This document shows positions 1-6,248 of a stretch of DNA of 18,970 bases, piece after piece. Below the pieces are notes generated by a model. The model was not told the DNA's origin, searched no databases, and saw only the letters and a list, made by a program, of their open reading frames with translations. Both the position numbers and the translations under genes were made by a program. Each line of letters opens with the position of its first letter. Positions within the stretch are counted from its first letter, which is position 1. Origin of the DNA: DATEDA01 sp035286595 (lineage in GTDB: Bacteria > Pseudomonadota > Gammaproteobacteria > Burkholderiales > SG8-39); contig DATEDA010000193.1 of assembly GCA_035286595.1 (NCBI GenBank), positions 1-18,970 on the forward strand. Direction: 5' to 3'.

Positions 1-944
1 ATGGGCTTGCCGTAATGGGCCTCGATGTCGCGCGCCCACCGGGCGAGCTGGATGATCTCCGCGTCGGCGAGGACGAACGCGTCGCGTCGCTTGCGCGGCG
101 TCTCGACTAGGCGGGTCGTCGCCGGTCCACTTGCGGCATAGACGAGCGCACGCTCCTTCGTGCCGAGCCTTTTGCCGATGATGGGTCTGCACCCGTTCCG
201 GTCGAGCAGGGGCTTGAACACCATGTACTCGTCCGGATCCACGCTGCCCTGCACGACCGTCTCGCCGAGCCCCCAGGCGGCATCGATCAACACCGCGTGC
301 GGAAATCCGGTCTCGGTGTCGATCGAGAACATGACGCCGGCAGCGCCCTTGTCTGCGCGCACCATGAGCTGCACGCCGACCGAAAGCGCGATCTTGAGAT
401 GATCGAAGCCCTGCCTCTCGCGATAGGCGATGGCGCGGTCGGTGAAGAGCGACGCCATGCAGCGCCGGCAGGCGTCGAGCAGCGCGCGCTCGCCCCGGAC
501 GTTCAGAAAGGTCTCGTGCTGTCCGGCGAAGGACGCCTCCGGAAGATCCTCGGCGGTCGCGCTCGATCGCACGGCCACCTCGGGGTCGCGGCGCCCGGTC
601 CGCTGCGCGAGCTCGCCGTAGGAGCGCCTGATCGCATCCGCGAGCGCGGCCGGAAGCGAGCCTCGCAGGAACCGCTCGCGGATGGATCGGCCGGCTTCCT
701 CGAGCGGCAGCGCCCCGCGTTGGAAGCGCGCGAGCGTCGCCGCGATCGGCTCCCGCAGCCCGTTTTCGCCGACGAAGTCCCAGAACGCCGACGCGGTCGT
801 GGCGAATCCGTCGGGGACCCTGATCCCCGCCGCCGTCATGTGCTGGATCATCTCGCCGAGCGAGGCGTTCTTGCCGCCCACACGCGCGACGTCGCGCGCG
901 CTCAACGCGCCGAGCGCGATCGTTTGGTCGTTCCGTTCCGTCAC
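1..944 (-). CDS. ppsA: Phosphoenolpyruvate synthase, N-terminal part (runs off the left edge)
   Basis: PEP synthase makes phosphoenolpyruvate from pyruvate and ATP in the cytoplasm (gluconeogenesis). I translated the minus strand from a GTG at 944 and obtained about 314 residues before the window ends. The N-terminal pattern VGGKNASLGEMI followed by a VPDGFATTA-type stretch is the hallmark of the PPDK/PEP-synthase nucleotide-binding domain. RSSATAEDLPEASFAGQHET and the later DPDEYMVFKP and IEAHYGKP motifs also fit. The swivelling phosphohistidine domain and C-terminal barrel lie outside the window. No FNR box lies in the 74 bp between it and the upstream M50 protease gene, so the two probably share a transcript. 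The GTG is chosen because the conserved N-terminus begins about 8 residues later and no ATG is nearby. Confidence 0.93.
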   Translation of the reverse strand, partial: MTERNDQTIALGALSARDVARVGGKNASLGEMIQHMTAAGIRVPDGFATTASAFWDFVGENGLREPIAATLARFQRGALPLEEAGRSIRERFLRGSLPAALADAIRRSYGELAQRTGRRDPEVAVRSSATAEDLPEASFAGQHETFLNVRGERALLDACRRCMASLFTDRAIAYRERQGFDHLKIALSVGVQLMVRADKGAAGVMFSIDTETGFPHAVLIDAAWGLGETVVQGSVDPDEYMVFKPLLDRNGCRPIIGKRLGTKERALVYAASGPATTRLVETPRKRRDAFVLADAEIIQLARWARDIEAHYGKP

Positions 945-1018
945 GCGCGCGTCGGTTGAACGCTCGCGCGGCGGCGCGCTCGAGCGGGAGGCGGACTGCC
1001 GGGCCGTGGCGCGCGGGC

Positions 1019-2206
1019 TCACGGCTCGACCCCGAGGTCGGCGTAAAGCGCGAGCCACTTCAGGATGTCCTCCCGTCTCACGAGGCCGCGGACTCGACCG
1101 TTCTCGAGCACCGGCAGCTGGTTGAGGTCCCTGCCCGCAAGCCGCGACAGGACCTCGCCGGCGTCCTCGTTCGGGCTCGCGGAGGCGAGCTTATCCGCGG
1201 AGATCATGATGTCGCGCACCGCGGTCCTGTCCCACGCCGCGCGGTCGAGCTTGCGGACCTCGCGCAGGCACACCATTCCTTCGAGCCGGCCGTCCGCGAC
1301 GACGGGGAAGGCCCGCTGGTCGCTGCGCAGCAGGTAGCGGTCGACCAGCGCGCTCACGGACAAGTCCGGCGGCACCGTTGCGACCTGAGTCAGCATCAGG
1401 CGCGAGACCGGAACGTCCCTGAGCGCTTCGCGGATGACGAGCTGCCGGTAGCTCAGCGCCGCGGCGTTGTTCAGGAACCAGCCGATGAAGGCGACCCACA
1501 ACCCGCCGACGAGCCCGCCGCCGAGGAACGGGACCCGAGCGCCGAACATCATCGCGACGCCGGTCGCGATGAGAAACCAGGCGAACGCCTGCCCCGCACC
1601 CGACGCCCAGCGCGTCGCGCGGCGCAGGTCCCCGCTGACCGCCCACATCAACGCGCGCAGCACGCGCCCGCCGTCCAGCGGGAATGCCGGGACGAGATTG
1701 AAGGCCGCGAGCGCGAGGTTCACCTGGCCGAGCCACAGCAGGAGCGTCCCGCCGACCCCGAGCGAGGCGAACAGCTGGGCGGGGTCCGCCAGCTCGGCCT
1801 CGGTCGGGCCGATCGAGACGCCAGCCGCGAAGAGGGAAAGACCGCCGATCACGGCGCTCGTGACCGGGCCGACGATGGCCATCCAGAGCTCGGCGCGCCA
1901 GTCCGGGGGCTCCTGCTCCATCTGCGCGATGCCGCCGAAGACGAAGAGCGTGATGCGCCGGATGGCGATTCCCCGCGCACGGCCCACCAGCGCGTGCGAA
2001 AGCTCGTGCGCGAGGACCGAGGCGAACAAGGCCACCGCTGCGCCGACCGCGGTCGCCCAGATCAGGGCGGGACCCCAATCCGGATGCCATCCCGGGAACA
2101 GGCCCAGCGCAAGGCTGCTTGCGATCAGCAGGAAGATGATCAGCAGGCTCCAGTCGGCGTGGATCTCGATGCCTGCGATCCGGCCCAGGCGCAGGCCGCT
2201 ACCCAT
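1019..2206 (-). CDS. M50 site-2-type intramembrane metalloprotease with CBS-domain pair
   Basis: Predicted inner-membrane zinc protease of the S2P/Rip3 type, 395 residues. Several hydrophobic segments cover roughly residues 20-250. The zinc-binding HELSH motif is at residues 67-71, and the second metal ligand is the Asp of NLVPAFPLDGG near residue 178. Two CBS repeats fill the C-terminal 140 residues and probably bind adenine nucleotides, tying proteolysis to energy state. The ATG at 2206 has a GGGAGG Shine-Dalgarno about 8 bases upstream. An FNR box at 2364-2377 predicts a start near 2329 and a leader of about 120 nt containing a 21-codon ORF (2240-2305). ppsA follows 74 bp downstream. The substrate is unknown. 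The mycobacterial homologue Rv2625c is a DosR-regulon member next to a CBS protein, a similar setting. Confidence 0.93.
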   Translation of the reverse strand: MGSGLRLGRIAGIEIHADWSLLIIFLLIASSLALGLFPGWHPDWGPALIWATAVGAAVALFASVLAHELSHALVGRARGIAIRRITLFVFGGIAQMEQEPPDWRAELWMAIVGPVTSAVIGGLSLFAAGVSIGPTEAELADPAQLFASLGVGGTLLLWLGQVNLALAAFNLVPAFPLDGGRVLRALMWAVSGDLRRATRWASGAGQAFAWFLIATGVAMMFGARVPFLGGGLVGGLWVAFIGWFLNNAAALSYRQLVIREALRDVPVSRLMLTQVATVPPDLSVSALVDRYLLRSDQRAFPVVADGRLEGMVCLREVRKLDRAAWDRTAVRDIMISADKLASASPNEDAGEVLSRLAGRDLNQLPVLENGRVRGLVRREDILKWLALYADLGVEP

Positions 2207-2239
2207 GGCGATGCCTCCCTCGTCGCGTCCTGCAGGGAC

Positions 2240-2305
2240 TCATGCGGAGAAGGCCTTCGTAATCGCGTCCACGACGCACTGATTCGGCTCGCGGAGCGCA
2301 TCCAT
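2240..2305 (-). other. Possible 21-codon leader ORF or 3' remnant upstream of the M50 protease
   Basis: Minus-strand ATG at 2305, TGA at 2240-2242, encoding MDALREPNQCVVDAITKAFSA split by no stop. A GGAGGT sequence lies about 10 bases before the ATG, and the predicted transcript from the 2364-2377 box would include it. The frame is open slightly further upstream (ATG at 2338). It could be a translated leader peptide or the tail of a deleted gene. I recognise no family. Confidence 0.25.
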
Positions 2306-2363
2306 AACGTCCGCGACCTCCGCAAGTGCGCAACCCATTGTCGTCCGCCTCGTGCGCCCGGGC

Positions 2364-2377
2364 TTGACGCACATCAA
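2364..2377. promoter_or_regulatory. FNR/DNR-type box between M50 protease and nitroreductase
   Basis: TTGACGCACATCAA, matching TTGAC-N4-ATCAA. On the plus strand the centre is exactly 41.5 bp from the nitroreductase ATG at 2412, with CATCCT in the -10 position (2400-2405). On the minus strand a class II start would fall near 2329 for the M50 gene, with GACAAT near the -10 position. Confidence 0.8.
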
Positions 2378-2411
2378 GCCCGGCACCGCGCCCTCCCTCC
2401 ATCCTTGCAGC

Positions 2412-3038
2412 ATGGGCGAGCGCATCGAGCTTCCTCCGCCGAAAGAGGCGGGCGGTGCGTCGCTAGCGGATGCGCTCGGGCGCCGTCGGTCGGTGCGCGA
2501 CTTCGCGCCGCGGGAGCTCACGTGGAGCGAGATCGGCCAGCTCCTGTGGGCCGCGCAGGGCATCACGGATCGGACCTTCGGGCTGCGCGCGGCGCCCTCG
2601 GCCGGCGCGCTCTATCCGCTCGAGATCGATTCGGTCACCCGATCGGGGGTGTTCCGATACCAGCCCGGCAGCCACACGCTCGTTCGGCGCGAGCCGCACG
2701 ACGTGCGTCCCGGCCTCGCGCGTGCCGCGCTCGACCAGGAGTCCGTTGCGGCCGCACCCTGCGTGTTCGCGATCTCCGTCGTCCCGGCGCGCACGATGCA
2801 CAGGTACGGCCATCGCGGGACCCGCTATGTGCATATGGAGGCCGGGCACGCCGCACAGAACCTGCTCCTGCAGGCTCAGGCGCTCGGGCTGGTCGGCGCG
2901 CCGGTCGGCGCGTTCGACGACGAGGCAGTCGCGCGGGCGCTCCGCGCCGCAAGCGGCGAGGAGCCGCTCTATCTCGTGCCGGTCGGATGGCCGCCCGGGT
3001 CGACGCGAGCGCGGAGCGGGCCGCCCCCCGCGGCATAG
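2412..3038 (+). CDS. SagB-type nitroreductase-family protein
   Basis: Predicted FMN-dependent oxidoreductase of the SagB/nitroreductase fold, 208 residues, cytoplasmic. The start ELPPPKEAG then GRRRSVRDFAPRELTWSEIGQLLWA (given here in pieces: RRRSVRDF near residue 25, ELTWSEIGQLLWAAQGIT near 40) is typical, as are APSAGALYPLEI near residue 65 and the C-terminal half with HMEAGHAAQNLLLQAQALGL near residue 140. SagB proteins outside toxin clusters are often general redox enzymes, so the substrate cannot be named. The frame stays open upstream to 2352, but that part overlaps the FNR box, so the ATG at 2412 is preferred. That ATG coincides with the predicted transcription start and no Shine-Dalgarno is visible, suggesting a leaderless mRNA. 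A YjbQ fragment follows 53 bp downstream. Stop TAG at 3036-3038. Confidence 0.9.
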   Translation: MGERIELPPPKEAGGASLADALGRRRSVRDFAPRELTWSEIGQLLWAAQGITDRTFGLRAAPSAGALYPLEIDSVTRSGVFRYQPGSHTLVRREPHDVRPGLARAALDQESVAAAPCVFAISVVPARTMHRYGHRGTRYVHMEAGHAAQNLLLQAQALGLVGAPVGAFDDEAVARALRAASGEEPLYLVPVGWPPGSTRARSGPPPAA

Positions 3039-3091
3039 GATTTTTCCGGTTCGAAACCCGCGCGCTCCGCACGGCGCTGCGGCTGACGACC

Positions 3092-3304
3092 ATGGCATAC
3101 CGCAAAGAGATTTCCATTCAGTCCCACGAGCGCGCCGAGCTCGTCAAGCTCGACGCGCTGGTGAGGAAAGTCATCGACGAGAGCGGTTTCAGGGAGGGCG
3201 TTTGCTGCATCTACGTGCCGCACACGACGGCCGGCGTGACCATCAACGAAGGCGCGGACCCCGCCGTCGGCGAAGACCTCCTCGCCTGCTCAAGGACCCG
3301 CTGA
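3092..3304 (+). pseudogene. YjbQ/UPF0047 family protein, truncated to its first half
   Basis: The YjbQ family (UPF0047, with reported thiamine-phosphate synthase side activity) is normally about 135 residues. Here the ATG at 3092 gives only 70 residues. The first half is clear: a QSHERAELVKL start, GVCCIYVPHTTAGVTINE with its conserved His and Thr residues, and DPAVGEDLLA. After DLLA the homology stops and the frame runs into a stop within six codons. The second half, with the conserved His/Asn/Asp segment and the GTWQ-type end, is absent. The other frame ends at about 3321, so a simple frameshift cannot restore it. It probably sat in an operon with the nitroreductase gene. Likely non-functional. 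Confidence 0.75.
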
Positions 3305-3370
3305 GCCTGCCCGCGGCTTGAACGGCCACGCGCCACCGCCGCGATCTGCGCAGGCGCTCTGCGCGAGTCT

Positions 3371-3384
3371 TTGACCGGCGTCAA
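3371..3384 (+). promoter_or_regulatory. FNR/DNR-type box upstream of the transpeptidase remnant
   Basis: TTGACCGGCGTCAA, a perfect inverted repeat of TTGAC/GTCAA. On the plus strand a weak AATCCT lies about 25 bp downstream (3409-3414), predicting a start near 3419-3421. The minus strand has no convincing -10. The gene it once drove appears to have lost its 5' part. The stretch 3305-3370 before it holds nothing I recognise. Confidence 0.65.
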
Positions 3385-3520
3385 GCCACCGGCACGGAGG
3401 TTGGCGAGAATCCTGTTGCAGCCCGACTGCGAACGGGAGAGCCGCGGCGCGCGCGGGGAAGCACAACACCGACACCCTTTGACCAGCCCGGCCTGGACCC
3501 GAGCGGGGCAGGCGGAGGCG

Positions 3521-3886
3521 CTGCGCGGGCTCTTCGAGAAGCCCGAGCGCGCGTTCAGCTCGGGTTGCATCCGCATGGAACGCGCGCTCGAGCTCGCCGT
3601 TCTGCTGCTCGACGATCCGGAACGCTGGAGCGCCGAGGCGATCGGCGCCGCGATTGCGGCCGGCGAGAGACGCATCGTGCCCGTGAAGCGCCGCGTGCCG
3701 GTCATGCTGCTGTACTTCAGCGCGGCGGCGGAGGAGGACGGGCCGGTGCACTTCCGCCCCGATCTTTACGACCGCGACCCACGCGTGCTCGCGGCCCTCG
3801 GCGCGCCGTTTCGGTTCAGTCCGGTCGCCGCGCCGATCAGTCCGGCGCGTAGTCGAGCGGCCAGCGGCGCGAGAGGAAATCGATGA
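3521..3886 (+). pseudogene. L,D-transpeptidase (YcbB/LdtD type), C-terminal fragment
   Basis: L,D-transpeptidases cross-link peptidoglycan between two meso-diaminopimelate residues using a catalytic cysteine. This frame contains the C-terminal end of the YcbB-type catalytic domain: LFEKPERAFSSGCIRME with the nucleophilic Cys codon near 3563, then LLLDDPERWS, the VPVMLLYFSA strand and FRPDLYDRDPRVLAAL. The upstream half of the catalytic domain with the HGT/HDT histidine motif, the peptidoglycan-binding domain and any signal peptide are missing. The open frame continues back to 3371, but residues before about 3521 resemble nothing I know. The tail runs past the usual family end and overlaps the convergent gene at 3837 by about 50 bp. 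Almost certainly non-functional. Confidence 0.75.
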
Positions 3887-4370
3887 CCCGGGAATCCGCT
3901 CCCGGCGATGTATAGGTCCAGACCGGCTGGCCGGCCGTGAGCTTGCCGAGCTTCCGGGGCCGGACGTTGACCGCGAGAACGGGGAGCTCACGCGCGCGGA
4001 GCGCCGCTGCCTCCTCCTCGTGCCCGGGATCGCCCTCGAAGAACAGCCACTCGCGGACGAACGCGTCCTGCAGACGCTCGAGCTCGTGGCAGAGCGCCTC
4101 GGGGACCGGACCCGGCCGGTCGATCCTGGACTCGCCGGAGGTCGAGGCCACGACCCAGTCCCCGTGGACGTCGTCCTCCACCGACCGGTAGCAGACCGTC
4201 TCGCGGGTCGAGTAATAGTGTTCGAGCACGAAGAAGCTCGCCGGGCGCTCGTGAGCCCTGGCCCCGGTGAACCAACCGTAGACGTGGTCGCCCTGGACGA
4301 ACCAGAAGGCGGCGCAGAGGACCCCCGCACCGCGGTGCGCATAGGCGACGTGGACGTGCGGTTCGATCAT
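3837..4370 (-). CDS. Uncharacterised 177-residue protein
   Basis: I do not recognise a family. The protein starts MIEPHVHVAYAHRG at an ATG at 4370, has no signal peptide or membrane segment, is rich in Trp, Phe, Tyr and His in its first 65 residues (a VYGWFTGARAHERPASFF stretch then LEHYYSTRETV) and acidic in the middle (HELERLQDAFVREWLFFEGD). A basic VRPRKLGKL segment precedes the C-terminus. It lies 30 bp downstream of the 94-residue gene ending at 4401 and is probably cotranscribed from the FNR box at 4749-4762. Codon use is as GC-rich as its neighbours. The opposite-strand frames look like shadows because they lack any recognisable motif, whereas this frame follows a conserved gene in operon spacing. 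Its 3' end overlaps the convergent transpeptidase remnant. Confidence 0.6.
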   Translation of the reverse strand: MIEPHVHVAYAHRGAGVLCAAFWFVQGDHVYGWFTGARAHERPASFFVLEHYYSTRETVCYRSVEDDVHGDWVVASTSGESRIDRPGPVPEALCHELERLQDAFVREWLFFEGDPGHEEEAAALRARELPVLAVNVRPRKLGKLTAGQPVWTYTSPGADSRVIDFLSRRWPLDYAPD

Positions 4371-4400
4371 GCTGGTGTGGACCCGATCGAGAACGGCGGA

Positions 4401-4685
4401 TCAATCCTTCTCTTTCGGCGTCCAGTTCTCCTCGGCGGGCAGCCCGGTGTCGGGATCGACCCAGTCCGACATGCCGATCTCGGTCTCGGCCTCGGCCAGC
4501 GTCTCGCCGGGCTCGTACGAGGTGGGCTCGTCGCTGGACTGCATGTCCTGCATCGCCTCGAGCAGCGTCGGAAACGGGCCGTAGTCCCGGCCGCCGTCCT
4601 TGGTTTGCCAATAGAAGCCGTCGGGCCGTTCGAGGACCCGCGTGCGGTCGTAGTCGGAGGGCGTTTCGGGAATGGTCTGCGTCAT
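4401..4685 (-). CDS. Small acidic conserved protein (RPDGFYWQ / GPFPTL type)
   Basis: A 94-residue soluble acidic protein. It reads like a family I have seen unnamed in proteobacteria: ERPDGFYWQ followed by YGPFPTLLEAMQDM, a GETLAEAETEIGM segment, then DWVDPDTGLPAEE at the C-terminus. Function is unknown. The frame extends upstream to 4721, but the FNR box at 4749-4762 with TATCGT at 4727-4722 predicts a transcript start near 4714, so the ATG at 4685 (MTQTIPETPSD) is the better start. Its transcript would continue into the 177-residue gene 30 bp downstream. Placement directly behind an FNR box suggests a low-oxygen role. Confidence 0.75.
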   Translation of the reverse strand: MTQTIPETPSDYDRTRVLERPDGFYWQTKDGGRDYGPFPTLLEAMQDMQSSDEPTSYEPGETLAEAETEIGMSDWVDPDTGLPAEENWTPKEKD

Positions 4686-4748
4686 GGGCGTGCTCGATGT
4701 TGAAAGAGGCCGCTGGCCCAAACGATAGAGGAGGGGGGCCCTGTCCCC

Positions 4749-4762
4749 TTGACGGAGGTCAA
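4749..4762 (-). promoter_or_regulatory. FNR/DNR-type box for the 94-residue protein gene
   Basis: TTGACGGAGGTCAA. On the minus strand TATCGT at 4727-4722 sits in the -10 position, and the predicted start near 4714 leaves a 29-nt leader to the ATG at 4685. No plus-strand gene follows. Confidence 0.75.
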
Positions 4763-4834
4763 GGGTCGCGCTCCGAAAGCGACGCAGGCCGATAGCGACG
4801 CGATCAGGAACACTGCGAAGAGGCCGCGACTCAT
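4763..4834 (-). pseudogene. 5' end of an efflux outer-membrane lipoprotein gene
   Basis: An ATG at 4834, 8 bp after the macB stop, begins MSRGLFAVFLIASLSACVAFG. This is a short hydrophobic signal peptide with a lipobox-like LSAC, the type found on NodT/TolC-family outer-membrane factors that normally follow macA-macB. After about 24 residues the frame runs through the FNR box at 4749-4762 and ends at 4682 without family sequence. I infer a truncated third gene of the efflux operon. The identification rests on the signal peptide and position only. Confidence 0.4.
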
Positions 4835-4842
4835 GGGGCCCC

Positions 4843-5150
4843 TCACTCGTGCCGGAGCGCGTCGATCGGATTGAGCCGCGCCGCCTTGCGCGCCGGGAAG
4901 TAGCCGAACACGACGCCCACCGCGCCGGAGAAGAGGAAGGCGACGGTCACGATCCACAGGTTGAGCACGAACGGCACGTTCAGGAGCGCCGCGCCGCCGG
5001 CCGCCGCGGCGAGACCTGCCACGACCCCGGCGACGCCGCCCAGGAGCGAGAGCGTGACCGCCTCCACGAGGAACTGCAGCAGCACGTCATTCTCCATGGC
5101 GCCGACCGCGAGCCGGATGCCGATCTCGCGCGTCCGTTCTCAGCAGCGCC
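4843..5150 (-). pseudogene. macB: MacB-type ABC permease, C-terminal fragment
   Basis: MacB is the inner-membrane ABC transporter of the MacAB-TolC efflux pump. Only the last 100 or so residues remain: ERTREIGIRLAVGA, then an ATG-internal stretch MENDVLLQFLVEAVTLSLLGG, two membrane segments and FGYFPARKAARLNPIDALRHE, the classic MacB/FtsX C-terminus. The ATPase domain, the first membrane segments and the large periplasmic domain are missing. The segment joins directly onto a macA fragment at about 5150, in a different frame. Non-functional. Stop at 4843-4845. Confidence 0.85.
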
Positions 5151-5529
5151 TCGGACTGCAGCACCTGCGCCCCGAGCTTGGTGGTGTCGAGGCGGGCGAG
5201 CGCCTGACCGGCCTTGACGGTGTCGTTGAGTCGACGTGCACGGTCCTGACGATCCCGGACAGCTCGCTGCCCACGTCGACCTGATTGGTCGGCTGAAGGG
5301 TTCCCGTCGCCGTCACCGTGACGGTCAGGTTTCCGCGCTCGATCTTCGCGGTCTGGAATCGGACCTGCCCGCTGCGGCCGGAGAGCAGGGCGGCGCCGAT
5401 CACGCCGATCGTGATCAGGACGCCGGCCGCCGCGACCCAGCGCCATAGCCGGCGGGGCCCGGAGGCAGCCGGTGAGAGCCGCAACGTCTGTGCGACCTCG
5501 GAAGGCGGGACGGATAGATTCTGCGTCAT
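5150..5529 (-). pseudogene. macA: MacA-type membrane fusion protein, N-terminal fragment with frameshift
   Basis: MacA is the periplasmic adaptor of the MacAB pump. The ATG at 5529 gives MTQNLSVPPSEVAQ, a single membrane anchor (WRWVAAAGVLITIGVIGAAL) and the HlyD-type strand QTAKIERGNLTVTVTATGTL with VDVGSELSGIVRTVHVD. There the frame breaks: one base seems lost near 5231, and the next frame continues NDTVKAGQALARLDTTKLG then QVLQSEALL. After that the sequence switches to macB. More than half of macA and most of macB, probably over 2 kb, are missing. I see no FNR box upstream; the 132 bp from 5530 to 5661 hold no recognisable gene. Confidence 0.85.
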
Positions 5530-5661
5530 GGGCTGGGCCCCGTTAGGCGGCTGGCGCGGCGCTCCTTGCGCCCGCTCTCGGACACCGAACCTGCGTTCAC
5601 CCGCGGAGCCCCAATGACTGCGCTCTAGCGACGCCCGCGGGCATTGCGCGCGCGCCCCTCA

Positions 5662-6028
5662 TCAAGCGCGGGCTCGGCGCGCTCCCGACTTTCCCGAGCG
5701 ACGGCGCCTGGCGCTGCGATCGGTTCCGCGGATTAGCAATACCGGGATGCTGGAGATCCGGACGACGCCTTCTGCCACACTGCCCAGAAAGAGCTTGCTC
5801 AGACCTCGGCGGCCGTGGGTCCCGATCACGATCAGATCGGCGGACCAGCGTTCGGCGTCCTCCACAATCGCGTCGGCGACACGCCGCACGAGCGCGCCAA
5901 GGGTCCGGATCTCGAGCAGCTTCGTCTGGGGTTCGATCCCGGCCTTCACCGCACGAACGCTTGCGTTCTCGAGGATGCGCATGCCCGCCTTGCGCGCCAT
6001 CTACCGCCATCAAAATGCGCTCGTACAG
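5662..6028 (-). pseudogene. Universal stress protein (UspA family) with internal deletion and frameshift
   Basis: UspA-family proteins are cytoplasmic ATP-binding stress proteins of about 145 residues. On the minus strand a CTG at 6028 starts YERILMAVDG, the standard USP N-terminus whose Asp contacts ATP. The sequence then jumps, in another frame, to ARKAGMRILENASVRAV and on to the intact C-terminal half with LLEIRTLG, LIVIGTHGRRGLSKLFLGSV (the GXXG phosphate-binding loop) and IPVLLIRG. About 40 central residues are gone. The downstream frame could start at the ATG at 6000 and give a 112-residue fragment without the first strand. The FNR box at 6087-6100 with TAGCCT at 6065-6060 predicts a start near 6052, 24 nt before the CTG. 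Confidence 0.8.
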
Positions 6029-6086
6029 GGGCTTGGACCTGGAAGCCAGTCAGCGCGTCAGGCTAATCCCGTAACGCGGAGGCGAC

Positions 6087-6100
6087 TTGACACGCGTCAA
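6087..6100. promoter_or_regulatory. FNR/DNR-type box between USP remnant and capA-like gene
   Basis: TTGACACGCGTCAA, a near-perfect inverted repeat. Minus strand: TAGCCT at 6065-6060 and a start near 6052 for the USP gene. Plus strand: a class II start would be near 6135, 115 nt before capA, but the second, degenerate site at 6131-6144 fits capA better. Confidence 0.75.
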
Positions 6101-6130
6101 ACCCGGGCGCCGCGACGCGTGCGCTGCAAA

Positions 6131-6144
6131 TTGACGGAAAGCAA
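6131..6144 (+). promoter_or_regulatory. Degenerate FNR-type box for the capA-like gene
   Basis: TTGACGGAAAGCAA differs from the local consensus by one half-site base. CATAAT at 6170-6175 is well placed for a class II promoter, giving a start near 6180 and a leader of about 70 nt. TTGACG itself is 33 bp from CATAAT, too far for an ordinary sigma-70 -35 element. Confidence 0.45.
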
Positions 6145-6248
6145 GGTCTCGGCGCGCGCGACGCAATACCATAATCGGGGTTGCACAGGGTGCGAAGGCG
6201 GCGCGAGCGTTGAGCCGCCCGGGTTGCCGCATCGGCGGGGCAACTTGC

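Noticed and set aside
956..3304. A 782-codon plus-strand frame covering the M50 protease and nitroreductase region
   Set aside because: Low-complexity Arg/Ala/Pro-rich shadow caused by high GC; only its last 70 codons (YjbQ fragment) show family motifs.
3481..3494. TTGACCAGCCCGGC, half of an FNR-like site
   Set aside because: Right half-site does not match; a single TTGAC is expected by chance.
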